DNA from: Micromonospora yasonensis
GTDB lineage: Bacteria > Actinomycetota > Actinomycetes > Mycobacteriales > Micromonosporaceae
Direction: 5' to 3'
Length of the DNA stretch: 37,397 nt
Assembly (NCBI RefSeq): GCF_026013475.1
Contig: NZ_JAPDPH010000051.1
Span: forward strand, 1 to 37,397
This document shows positions 29,640 to 37,397 of this stretch, piece by piece; positions within the stretch are counted from its first letter, which is position 1; each line of letters begins with the position of its first letter. Under the pieces are notes generated by a model. It did no database searches. It was not told the origin of the DNA and saw nothing but the letters and a program-made list of their open reading frames with translations. The position numbers were made by a program, and so were the translations under genes.

Positions 29640-30509
29640 ATGGAGATCCCCGAGAGCCTGCGGTGGACCGAACGGATCCCGGCCGGCCGGGCCTGGCGGG
29701 CCGTGCTGCCGGACCGGCTGGCGGAGTGTGTCGAGCGGTGGGACCTCCGGGTGGTGGGACCCCCGTTCGGGTACGCCTTCGCCTCGCTGGCCGTACCGGC
29801 CGAGCTGCCGGACGGTACCCCGGCGGTGCTGAAGCTCCAGTACCCGGACGAGGACAGCGTGCACGAGGCGGCGGCGCTGGCGCACTGGGCCGGCCGGGGC
29901 GCGATCCGGCTGCTGGCCCACGACCCGGAGCGGCGGGCGCTGCTGGTGGAGCGCTGCCTGCCCGGCACCCCGCTGTCCGAACTGTCACCCGAGGCAGCCC
30001 TGGATGCGGTGGTGGCGCTGCTCCCCCGGCTCGGTGTGCCGGCCGGCCCGCCGTTCACCCCGCTCGCCGAGGAGGCGGCCGGCTGGGCCGAGCGGATCCC
30101 GGCCGACTGGGCGGAGGCCAACCGGCCGTACGAGCGGCGGCTGGTGGACGTCGCGCTCGGGCTGCTCGCCGACCTGGTGCCGAGCCAGGGCGAGCAGGTG
30201 CTGGTCAACCAGGACCTGCACGCCGGCAACGTGCTCCGGGCCAGCCGGGAGCCGTGGCTGGCGATCGACCCGAAGCCCCTGGTCGGCGAGCGGGAGTTCG
30301 GGCCGGTGCCGATCGTGCGCGGGATGGAGCTGGGGCACTCGCCGGCAGCGGTCCGGCACCGGCTGGACCGGCTCAGCGCCGAGCTGGGCCTGGACCGGGA
30401 ACGGGTCCGGGCCTGGACCATCGTGCACACCACGGCGTGGAGCATCGGCAACGGGCAGGTCTTCCCGAACCAGGTCGAGGTGGTCCGCTGGCTGCTCGGC
30501 GAGGAGTGA
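29640..30509 (+). CDS. APH(6)/hydroxyurea-type phosphotransferase
   Basis: The product has 289 residues. The kinase-like fold is visible: VLKLQYPDEDSVHEAAAL (nucleotide Lys and Glu), LLVERCLPGTPLSEL, the catalytic loop VNQDLHAGNVLRA near residue 195 and the metal-site strand LAIDPKPLVGEREFG. The DLHxGNVLR and AIDPK forms match the APH(6)/StrB and hydroxyurea phosphotransferase family (PF04655), which phosphorylates aminoglycosides such as streptomycin. The usual Gly before Asp-Leu-His is Gln here. Intrinsic members in actinomycetes often have unknown substrates, so resistance is a possibility only. ATG 29640 has GAGGA 7 bases upstream. The gene is divergent from the sigma factor gene. Confidence 0.85.
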   Translation: MEIPESLRWTERIPAGRAWRAVLPDRLAECVERWDLRVVGPPFGYAFASLAVPAELPDGTPAVLKLQYPDEDSVHEAAALAHWAGRGAIRLLAHDPERRALLVERCLPGTPLSELSPEAALDAVVALLPRLGVPAGPPFTPLAEEAAGWAERIPADWAEANRPYERRLVDVALGLLADLVPSQGEQVLVNQDLHAGNVLRASREPWLAIDPKPLVGEREFGPVPIVRGMELGHSPAAVRHRLDRLSAELGLDRERVRAWTIVHTTAWSIGNGQVFPNQVEVVRWLLGEE

Positions 30510-30526
30510 GCGGTTCCGGTAAGGCC

Positions 30527-31336
30527 TCAGCCGGCCTGGCAGGTGGCGCACCAGTAGAGGTTGCGGCCGGCCAACTCGCCCCGGCTGACCCCGGTGCCGC
30601 AGACGTGGCAGGGCGCGCCGGGCCGGCGGTAGACGTACACCTCGCCGCCGTGCCGGTCGACCCGGGGCGCGCGGCCCATCGCCTCCGGCAGGTGGATCTC
30701 CCGTACGGTGTCGATCCGGCCCCGCTCGACCGCGAGGGTCATCAGCGCGACCAGGTCGGCCCAGAGTTCCCGCCAGCCCGCCGGGACCAGTTCGCGGCCG
30801 GGCAGAGTGGGCGGCAGCCCGGCCCGGAACAGGGCCTCCGTCACGAAGATCAGCCCGGTGCCGGCCACCACTGACTGGTCCAGCAGCAGCGCGGCCAGCG
30901 GGGTGGCACTGCGCCGGATCCGCGCGTACGCCCGGTCCGGGTCGGCGTCGGCGCGCAGCGGGTCGGGGCCGAGCCGGCCGCGCAGCGCAGTCACCTCGGG
31001 CGGGGTGAGCAGCTCGCAGGCGGTCGGGCCGCGCAGGTCCAGCCAGTGCCGGTCGCTGGCGAGCCGCAGCCGGATCTGGCCGACCGGGGGCGGGGGTTCG
31101 CCGGGGCCGTCGGTGACCTTGCCGTAGAGCCCGAGGTGCACGTGCAGGGTCAGCTCGCCGGCGAAGTGGTGCAGCAGGTGCTTCCCGTACGCCTCGGTGC
31201 CGTCGAGGACGGTTCCGGTGAGCCGGGCGGCACCCTCCGCGAAGCGGCCCTGCGGGCTGGCGGCGTGCACCTTGTCGCCGGCGAAGAGCTCGGCGTGCCG
31301 GGCCGCCAGCCGGTGGATGGTGTGTCCCTCTGGCAC
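30527..31336 (-). CDS. nei: Nei/Fpg family DNA glycosylase
   Basis: The product has 269 residues from GTG 31336. It starts with the family's PEGHT, so Pro2 and Glu3 are in place as catalytic residues after removal of Met. The H2TH region (LAALLLDQSVVAGTGLIFVTEALFRAG split, near 160) and the C-terminal zinc finger with CxxC...CxxC (CHVCG and CATCQ) are complete. The enzyme removes oxidised pyrimidines from DNA and cuts the strand; the PEGHTIHR start fits actinobacterial Nei rather than MutM. It converges with the kinase gene and is divergent from a membrane-protein gene. Confidence 0.92.
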   Translation of the reverse strand: MPEGHTIHRLAARHAELFAGDKVHAASPQGRFAEGAARLTGTVLDGTEAYGKHLLHHFAGELTLHVHLGLYGKVTDGPGEPPPPVGQIRLRLASDRHWLDLRGPTACELLTPPEVTALRGRLGPDPLRADADPDRAYARIRRSATPLAALLLDQSVVAGTGLIFVTEALFRAGLPPTLPGRELVPAGWRELWADLVALMTLAVERGRIDTVREIHLPEAMGRAPRVDRHGGEVYVYRRPGAPCHVCGTGVSRGELAGRNLYWCATCQAG

Positions 31337-31386
31337 GCCGGCAACGGTAGCCCCGGCCGCCTGGGCGACGCCGGTCGGGAGGTGCG

Positions 31387-31400
31387 ACCCGTCGACGGGT
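31387..31400. promoter_or_regulatory. Perfect 14-bp palindrome in a divergent promoter region
   Basis: ACCCGTCGACGGGT lies in the 138-base gap between nei and the divergent membrane-protein gene, about 50 bases from the nei start. A second GTCGAC follows at 31401-31406. It could be a repressor site for either gene. Confidence 0.35.
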
Positions 31401-31474
31401 GTCGACTTATCCCCGGCGGGGTACGTCCTGAGTGTCATGCGCGGCCTCCGCGCTCTGACCAGGAGGTGACGAAA

Positions 31475-32143
31475 GTGAAGATTTTGCACCGCCGGAACGC
31501 TCCGGCGCGCAGTGCGGATGTGAACGGCGACGGCGTCGTTGACGCCCACGACGACAACCCGGTCGCGGCCCGGGCCGACGGCCAGTCGGCGGCCACCGAC
31601 CGCGACGCGGAGCGGACGATGACCGGCCGGCCGCTGGGCTCGGCTGCCCCGCGCACCGGCACCGCGGTCGCCCCGGACCCGGCCGAGGAGCGCACCGTCG
31701 ACCTGGACCGGGACGGTCGGCCCGACCGCCCGGTGGCCGCGGACCTGGACGGGGACGGCCGGCCGGACCGGCCGGTCGAGCGGCGCGACGTCGACACCAC
31801 CCCTGTGGCGGTCGGCCCGAAGCCCCGGGCCAGCCTGCTCGCCACGCTCGGGCTGATCGTGTCGGTGGTCGGCGCCCTGTTCGTGCTCTCCGGCGCCCTC
31901 GCCGGGTACGGCATCGGGCTGGGCGCGGTCGGCGCGGTGCTCGCCGTGCTGGGCCTGATCGCCACCCGCCGCCGGCACGTGGCCGGCAAGACCGACGCGC
32001 TGATCGGTGTGGTGGTCGGTATCGCCGCAGTGGTGCTCGGCGTCGTGGCGATGACCGGCCAGTTCGACTGGCCGACCACCGACGGCGAGTGGGTGGGCCG
32101 GTTCCGCGAGTGGCTCGACTCACAGTTTGCCAACTGGTTCTGA
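31475..32143 (+). CDS. Membrane protein with N-terminal DxDxDG calcium-type motifs
   Basis: The product has 222 residues. The N-terminal half is charged and carries one good EF-hand/dockerin-like loop, DVNGDGVVDAHD (about residues 15-26), plus two shorter repeats, DLDRDGRPDRP and DLDGDGRPDRP (about 73-98). The C-terminal half has three membrane helices (about 124-145, 147-165, 175-195) and ends in an amphipathic WVGRFREWLDSQFANWF. The helical part recalls DUF4190-like small membrane domains. Calcium binding is possible; function is unknown. GTG 31475 has a perfect AGGAGGT site 7 bases upstream. A 10-codon ORF from ATG 31437 (MRGLRALTRR) runs through that site and stops 5 bases before the start. 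Confidence 0.72.
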   Translation: MKILHRRNAPARSADVNGDGVVDAHDDNPVAARADGQSAATDRDAERTMTGRPLGSAAPRTGTAVAPDPAEERTVDLDRDGRPDRPVAADLDGDGRPDRPVERRDVDTTPVAVGPKPRASLLATLGLIVSVVGALFVLSGALAGYGIGLGAVGAVLAVLGLIATRRRHVAGKTDALIGVVVGIAAVVLGVVAMTGQFDWPTTDGEWVGRFREWLDSQFANWF

Positions 32144-32221
32144 CGGGCACTGTCCCGCGCGCCGGCGCAGCTCCGGCACGCCCGATCAGCTCTGGTGGTT
32201 CACCGGCCGGGCACCACCTCT

Positions 32222-32251
32222 TTCGGGGGCGGCGGTTTCGCCGCCCCCGAA
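32222..32251 (+). terminator. 13-bp hairpin terminator
   Basis: TTCGGGGGCGGCG (32222-32234) pairs with 32239-32251 around the loop GTTT. It lies about 80 bases after the membrane-protein stop, with a CTCTTT run just before it. It most likely ends that transcript ahead of the ddaH promoter region. Confidence 0.8.
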
Positions 32252-32269
32252 GCGTGTCCCCACATCGAT

Positions 32270-32328
32270 GACGCAACGATCCGCCGGGGGAAGCTCACCA
32301 GACGCAACGATCCGTCGCCGTACGCAAC
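32270..32328 (+). promoter_or_regulatory. Three ACGCAAC repeats upstream of ddaH-rocD
   Basis: GACGCAACGATCCG occurs exactly at 32270-32283 and 32301-32314, and a shorter TACGCAAC at 32321-32328. The ACGCAAC starts are 31 and then 20 bases apart, close to three and two helical turns, so all face the same side of the DNA. They lie 100-160 bases before the ddaH start in a gap of 287 bases that otherwise holds only the terminator. A direct-repeat binding regulator of arginine/ornithine catabolism is plausible; it is not identified. Confidence 0.5.
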
Positions 32329-32430
32329 TTCTCGCGGTGGATGTCGTCGGCCCGGGCCACATACCGTTGGACCACGGCGCCAGCCCGTGGGCCGACCGTG
32401 GCCGGGCGCGCCCGACACTGGGAGCACGAC

Positions 32431-33248
32431 ATGACGATGGACGCCATCCGCCAGCGCTTTCTGATGTGCCGGCCGACGTACTTCGCGGTCGACTACGCGA
32501 TCAACCCGTGGATGGACCCCACCGCGCCGGTCGACGCCGACCTGGCGATCCGGCAGTGGGAGCGGCTCCGCCAGACGTACGTCGACCTGGGCCACGAGGT
32601 CGAGCTGATCGACCCGGTCGCCGGCCTGCCGGACATGGTCTTCGCCGCAAACGGCGGCACGGTGATCGACGGCAAGGCCATGGCGGTGCAGTTCCGCGAC
32701 CCGCAGCGCGCCGACGAGGCCCCCGCCTACCGCGCCTGGTTCGAGACGGCCGGCTTCGAGATGCACGACCCGAAGCACGTCAACGAGGGTGAGGGCGACG
32801 TCCTGCTGGCCGGCGACCACCTGCTCGCCGGCACCGGGTTCCGCACCGCGCACGCCTCACACGCCCAGCTCCAGGAGGTCTTCGGCTACCCGGTGATCAC
32901 CATGCAGCTGGTGGACCCGCGCTTCTACCACCTGGACACCGCGCTCACCGTGCTCGACGAGCGGACCGTGGCGTACCTGCCGGAGGCGTTCTCGCCGGGC
33001 AGCCAGGCGGTGCTGCGCCGGCTCTTCCCGGACGCGATCCACGCGACCATGGCCGACGCCGAGGTGCTGGGGCTGAACGCGGTCAGCGACGGGCGGCACG
33101 TGGTGCTCCCCGCCCAGGCCACCGACCTCGCCGCCAAGCTGCGCGACCGGGGCTACGAGACCATCGGGATCGACCTGTCCGAGCTGCGCAAGGCCGGCGG
33201 CGGACCGAAGTGCTGCACGTTGCGACTCCGTCAGGGAAAGGCAATCAA

Positions 33249-33252
<4 letters not shown>
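32431..33252 (+). CDS. ddaH: Dimethylarginine dimethylaminohydrolase-like (dimethylargininase)
   Basis: The product has 273 residues. It has the pentein (guanidino-modifying) fold pattern: CRPTYFAVDYAINPWM at the start, LPDMVFAANGGTV near 68, the conserved EGEGDVLLAG near 120, the catalytic His in FYHLDTALTVL near 168 and the nucleophile Cys near the C terminus (GGGPKCCTLRL, Cys 261/262). It hydrolyses methylarginine or arginine-type substrates to citrulline plus an amine; with rocD downstream, an arginine-to-ornithine route is also possible. ATG 32431 is preceded by GGGAG. The stop overlaps the rocD start, so the pair is translationally coupled. Confidence 0.88.
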
Positions 33253-34466
<1,214 letters not shown>

Positions 34467-34480
34467 TCCCGCCGTACGCG

Positions 34481-34517
34481 GAAGGGCGCCGGGACCATGA
34501 CGGTCCCGGCGCCCTTC
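34481..34517. terminator. 16-bp perfect hairpin after rocD
   Basis: GAAGGGCGCCGGGACC (34481-34496) pairs perfectly with 34502-34517 around a 5-base loop, followed by GTC. It lies between the rocD stop and the stop of the convergent FHA gene, so it is likely bidirectional. Confidence 0.87.
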
Positions 34518-34527
34518 GTCGTCGGCG

Positions 34528-35676
34528 TCAGGGGCGCGGCAGCCGCATCGCCATGGTGGGCGCGTCGGCCATCACCGAGGTCGGGCTGAACTTCGCGTCG
34601 CTGGGCAGCTCGTCGGCCCGGCCGACCTGCACGCCCGGGTAGAGCTCGACCACGTCCCCCTCGGCCAGCACCCGGGACTGCTGCGGGGCGAGCGCGATCC
34701 GGTCCGCCTCGGCCATCGAGCCGCCGGGCCGGACGCCCGAGCCGTTGGTGCTGATGTCGGTCACGATCACCTCACCCACTCTCAGCTCGAACCGCACGTG
34801 GCTGCGGCTGATCCACCGCCGCGCCTCGTCGTTGAGCCACTGGCCGAGCAGGATGCCGTCGGCCGGGTCCGGCGCCCGGCCGACCAGCACCGGCTGGGCC
34901 TCGGTGAGCGCGAACCGCCGCCGCACCAGCCCGCCGATCCGGACCGCCAGCACCTCCGTACGCGGGCGCGGCCCGGCGTCGCCGAGCCGGGCGCCGTGCC
35001 GGGGACAGGTCGGCACGCCGTTGCGCAGGGTGGGCGGGGGCTGGCCGGCCGGGGCGCGGTCCGCCCGGGCCAGGTCGGCGAAGGCGCCGCCACCCCCGCC
35101 GCCGCCGAAGAGGGCGCACCCGGGTTCGGGGCAGCGCCACTGCCGGGTGAGCAGCTTCGCACCGGCCGGCGAACGGCCGCCGGAGGCCGGGCTCTGCCCG
35201 CCGCCGACGTGCGCGATGAACACCGGTCCACCGGCGCCGGGCACCGGGGCGAGCACCCGCCCGGCCTGCCCGAGCCACGGGTAGCGGCCGCCCAGCCCGT
35301 CGAACCGGACCCGGCTGAGCACCGGCAGGCCGAGCAGGTCGGCCACCTCGAGCACCCGGTCACCCGGGTGGTCCAGCACCTCGACCAGGCCGTCGTCGGC
35401 CCAGCGGCGGACCACCATCCGCTCGTTGGAGGTCAGGTCCGCGTCGGAGAGCAGGGCCCGGTGCACGATCGCGTAGACCGGCACGCTGTCCTCCCCCAGC
35501 TCACGGGCGAGGGCGTCGATCACCATGCCGAGCCGCAGCAGGCTGGCCGGCCGGCCGCCGTCCAGGTCCTGCCAGCGGATCACCTCGGCCAGGTCGACCA
35601 CGGCGCGAGCCAGCGAGGGGTCGGTGGTGACCCGCCCCTCGATGGCGTCCAGCACCTTGCTGATCTCGAATCTCAT
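34528..35676 (-). CDS. FHA domain protein with zinc-ribbon-like Cys motifs
   Basis: The product has 382 residues. The N-terminal 110 residues are helical and unrecognised. A middle part has CPEPGC (about residue 182) followed, after a run of seven Gly, by CPRHG (about 228), a possible zinc site. The C-terminal part (about 240-350) is an FHA domain with VGRAPDPADG, RWISRSHVRFEL and VTDISTNGSGV, the residues that bind phosphothreonine. It probably reads Ser/Thr kinase signals; no kinase gene is in the window. Its ATG overlaps the stop of a 31-codon ORF as ATGA, which suggests translational coupling. Confidence 0.85.
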   Translation of the reverse strand: MRFEISKVLDAIEGRVTTDPSLARAVVDLAEVIRWQDLDGGRPASLLRLGMVIDALARELGEDSVPVYAIVHRALLSDADLTSNERMVVRRWADDGLVEVLDHPGDRVLEVADLLGLPVLSRVRFDGLGGRYPWLGQAGRVLAPVPGAGGPVFIAHVGGGQSPASGGRSPAGAKLLTRQWRCPEPGCALFGGGGGGGAFADLARADRAPAGQPPPTLRNGVPTCPRHGARLGDAGPRPRTEVLAVRIGGLVRRRFALTEAQPVLVGRAPDPADGILLGQWLNDEARRWISRSHVRFELRVGEVIVTDISTNGSGVRPGGSMAEADRIALAPQQSRVLAEGDVVELYPGVQVGRADELPSDAKFSPTSVMADAPTMAMRLPRP

Positions 35677-35768
35677 GGGGCGCTCCGGACGATGTCGTCG
35701 ATCCGCCGGGCCGGGGTGGACCCGCCCGGTTCGTCCCGCACCGCCTCGGCGGTGAGCACGTCTGCCAT
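35673..35768 (-). CDS. 31-residue small ORF coupled to the FHA gene
   Basis: ATG 35768 opens 31 codons (beginning MADVLTAEAV, ending RRIDDIVRSAP) whose TGA overlaps the ATG of the FHA gene as ATGA. A -10-like TAGGGT (35780-35775) lies 6 bases before the ATG, so the transcript probably starts at this ORF and is leaderless. The FHA gene lacks an obvious strong ribosome binding site, so translation of the small ORF may be needed to deliver ribosomes. The peptide is hydrophilic and has no known family. It may be a real small protein or only a regulatory ORF. Confidence 0.5.
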   Translation of the reverse strand: MADVLTAEAVRDEPGGSTPARRIDDIVRSAP

Positions 35769-35841
35769 GCGACGACCCTACCGGCAGGGCCGGCCGGGCC
35801 CCTGTTCCGGCATGGCGGGGAGCCCGCGCCGACCCGCCGGG

Positions 35842-36894
35842 TTAGCCGCGCCGGAGCGGGCGGCCCACCTCGTGCAGGTGCGCCAGCGCCTGCCGGTACG
35901 ACTCGACCAGCCCGGTCTCCACGTACGGGATGCCGTGTTCCGCGCAGTGCGCCCGGACGATCGGCTGGGCCCGGCGCAGGTTGGCCCGGGGCATGTTCGG
36001 GAAGAGGTGGTGCTCGATCTGGTAGTTCAACGCCCCCAGCGCCACGTCCACGAACCGGCCACCCCGCACGTTCCGCGAGGTGAGCACCTGCTTGCGCAGG
36101 AAGTCGAGGTCGTCGTCGGCGGTCGGCATCGGCATGCCCTTGTGGTTGGGCGCGAACGCGCACCCCATGTAGAGCCCCCACAACCCCTGGTGGACGGCGA
36201 CGAAGAGCAGGGCCTTCCCCGGCGACATCACCGCGAACAGCAGGCCGAGGTAGCCGACGGCGTGCGCGACGAGCAGCAGCGCCTCCACCGCGCGGTGCCG
36301 CACCGGGGTCCGCCACCGGCCGTCCGGCTCCCGGCCGACCAGCGCCTGGACGCTGGCCACGTGCAGCGCCAGCCCCTCCAGCAGGAGCAGCGGAAAGAAC
36401 AGCCACGCCTGCCGCCGGGCCAGCCACCGGCCGAACCCACGGGTCGCCGCCGCCTGCTCGTACGTCCACACCAGCGCGCCCGCCCCGACGTCCGGGTCCT
36501 CGTCGGCGTGGTTCGGGTTGGCGTGGTGACGGTTGTGCTTGTCCACCCACCAGCCGTAGCTCAGCCCGACGGCGAGGTTGCCGGCGACCAGCCCGGCCAG
36601 CTCGCTCGGGCCACGCCGACGGAACATCTGCCGGTGGCCGGCGTCGTGCCCGAGGAACGCCACCTGGGTGGTGGCCACCGCCATCCCGGCCGCCAGCGGC
36701 ACTTGCCACCACGAGTCACCGACCGCCACCACCAGCGCCCAACCGGCCAAGAAGACGCCCAGGGTGAGCGCGATCCGGACCGCGTACCAGCCGGGCCGGC
36801 GCTCGAACAGGCCGGCTCCGGCCACCCGGCGGGACAACTGTGCGTAGTCGCTGCCGCGCCGGGTCGGTGGTGCCGTCAACGTCGGTGAGGTCAT
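35842..36894 (-). CDS. Membrane fatty acid desaturase
   Basis: The product has 350 residues. All three His boxes for the di-iron centre are present: HDAGH near residue 80, HNRHHANPNH near 120 and QIEHHLFP near 295. The Gln in the third box is typical of linoleoyl-CoA/front-end type acyl-lipid desaturases. Hydrophobic pairs near 35-75 and 180-235 make the membrane part. It inserts a double bond in lipid acyl chains and so tunes membrane fluidity; no electron-donor gene is adjacent. ATG 36894 has AGGA 4 bases upstream. An imperfect dyad GGTTGC...GCAACC (36965-36990) lies upstream in the promoter region. Confidence 0.9.
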   Translation of the reverse strand: MTSPTLTAPPTRRGSDYAQLSRRVAGAGLFERRPGWYAVRIALTLGVFLAGWALVVAVGDSWWQVPLAAGMAVATTQVAFLGHDAGHRQMFRRRGPSELAGLVAGNLAVGLSYGWWVDKHNRHHANPNHADEDPDVGAGALVWTYEQAAATRGFGRWLARRQAWLFFPLLLLEGLALHVASVQALVGREPDGRWRTPVRHRAVEALLLVAHAVGYLGLLFAVMSPGKALLFVAVHQGLWGLYMGCAFAPNHKGMPMPTADDDLDFLRKQVLTSRNVRGGRFVDVALGALNYQIEHHLFPNMPRANLRRAQPIVRAHCAEHGIPYVETGLVESYRQALAHLHEVGRPLRRG

Positions 36895-37014
36895 CCGATC
36901 CTGCTCTCCGGTGTCGTGGGTCACGCCGGCGGCGCGACTCTCCGTCACCAAGTCTGAACAAGATGGTTGCGCTGGGTAATCCCGGCAACCCCCCAACCGC
37001 AGGTGGTGCTATCC

Positions 37015-37397
37015 CTACCCCATCCGGCCCACCACGGCGCGCAGCCGGGCCAGGTCGCGGCGGCGCCGCTCGTAGGTGGCGGCCAGCCCGATCAGCGCCA
37101 GCCCGCCCAGCCCCAGGAAGATCCACCGGGGCAGCAGGTCCCAGCCCCGGGCCAGTTCGTGCAGCGCGAGTGGCACCAGGGCGGCCGCGCCCAGTACCAC
37201 CGGCGCCTGCCAGCGCCGGACCGCCCCGGCGAGCACCGCGGCCAGCGCGACCACACCGAGCGCCAGCCGGCGCCACGGCTGCGGGTCCGGCGCCGCCACC
37301 ACCGAGACCATGCTGGGCAGCAGCGCCGCCGCCAGCCCCGGGCCGAGCGGCAGCCGGTCGCCGTCGCGGAGCGGGGGCGGCCCGAGGCCGGCGAGGG
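37015..37397 (-). CDS. C-terminal part of a large multi-helix membrane protein (SCO7613-like), partial
   Basis: The frame is open from the right edge of the window to the stop at 37015, giving at least 127 residues; the 5' end is outside. An internal ATG at 37311 is probably not the start because the upstream sequence (PLRDGDRLPLGPGLAAALLPS) is also protein-like and in frame. Several hydrophobic helices are followed by WIFLGLGGLALIGLAATYE and a charged end (RRRRDLARLRAVVGRMG). This ending is typical of very large actinobacterial membrane proteins with the SCO7613 C-terminal domain, whose function is unknown. It is a family assignment from recall and should be checked. Confidence 0.65.
   Translation of the reverse strand, partial: LAGLGPPPLRDGDRLPLGPGLAAALLPSMVSVVAAPDPQPWRRLALGVVALAAVLAGAVRRWQAPVVLGAAALVPLALHELARGWDLLPRWIFLGLGGLALIGLAATYERRRRDLARLRAVVGRMG

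Noticed and set aside
36965..36990. GGTTGC...GCAACC dyad as a terminator or operator
   Set aside because: Only 6 bp pair perfectly with a 14-base loop, and such matches are common by chance; it is mentioned only in the desaturase entry.

Overview
The window looks like chromosomal DNA of a Micromonosporaceae actinomycete, most likely Micromonospora or a close relative. The base composition is very GC-rich with third-position GC bias, many starts are GTG or TTG, and the gene families are typical of soil actinomycetes: lysX, LigD-type polymerase, Nei, MocR, WGR, secreted GH18 and GH16 enzymes, and a SCO7613-like membrane protein. Several short palindromic intergenic repeats are present. I see no prophage, CRISPR array, intact insertion sequence, integrase or multi-gene biosynthetic cluster. 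This assignment is inference; no database was searched.

Region 1 (1-3.7 kb): the tail of an unidentified gene, a DUF305 protein, a DNA-binding-type protein descended from an IS630-family transposase that has lost its catalytic residues, a tRNA-Arg(CCG) with promoter and terminator, a frameshifted LigD polymerase-domain gene, and a PEP mutase/isocitrate lyase-family enzyme divergent from a MocR regulator.

Region 2 (3.7-11.8 kb) is rich in resistance-type functions. A TetR regulator with two perfect palindromic operators precedes an MMPL exporter. These are followed by an erythromycin esterase-family protein, a DUF2795 protein and an Erm 23S rRNA methyltransferase. Upstream of erm lies the most interesting signal in the window: a 39-codon leader ORF containing an Arg-Leu-Arg-Arg motif, then a chain of mutually exclusive hairpins, the last of which sequesters the erm Shine-Dalgarno sequence. 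This resembles an antibiotic-responsive attenuator.

Region 3 (11.8-21.2 kb): two overlapping small membrane-protein genes, a FabG-like reductase, a trehalose-synthase-like GH13 enzyme, a DUF1349 protein, a DedA protein, then two secreted polysaccharide hydrolases (chitinase and beta-1,3-glucanase-like). The glucanase gene has a clear promoter with a LacI-type operator at its start point.

Region 4 (19.9-26.2 kb) is envelope-related: lysX (lysyl-phosphatidylglycerol synthesis plus lysyl-tRNA synthetase), a DUF6412-like protein and a YidC/Oxa1 paralogue on one strand, divergent from a CoA-disulfide-reductase-like flavoprotein.

Region 5 (26.2-37.4 kb): a WGR/beta-propeller protein; an ECF sigma factor with a membrane-anchored propeller protein; an APH(6)-type kinase; Nei glycosylase; a membrane protein with DxDxDG motifs; the dimethylargininase-ornithine aminotransferase pair (ddaH-rocD); a small ORF coupled to an FHA protein; a fatty acid desaturase; and the C-terminal part of a large membrane protein cut by the window edge.

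A recurring theme is leaderless translation: several genes have a TAnnnT-like -10 box only 6-8 nt before the start codon, and some of these starts belong to short upstream ORFs that overlap or precede the main gene.
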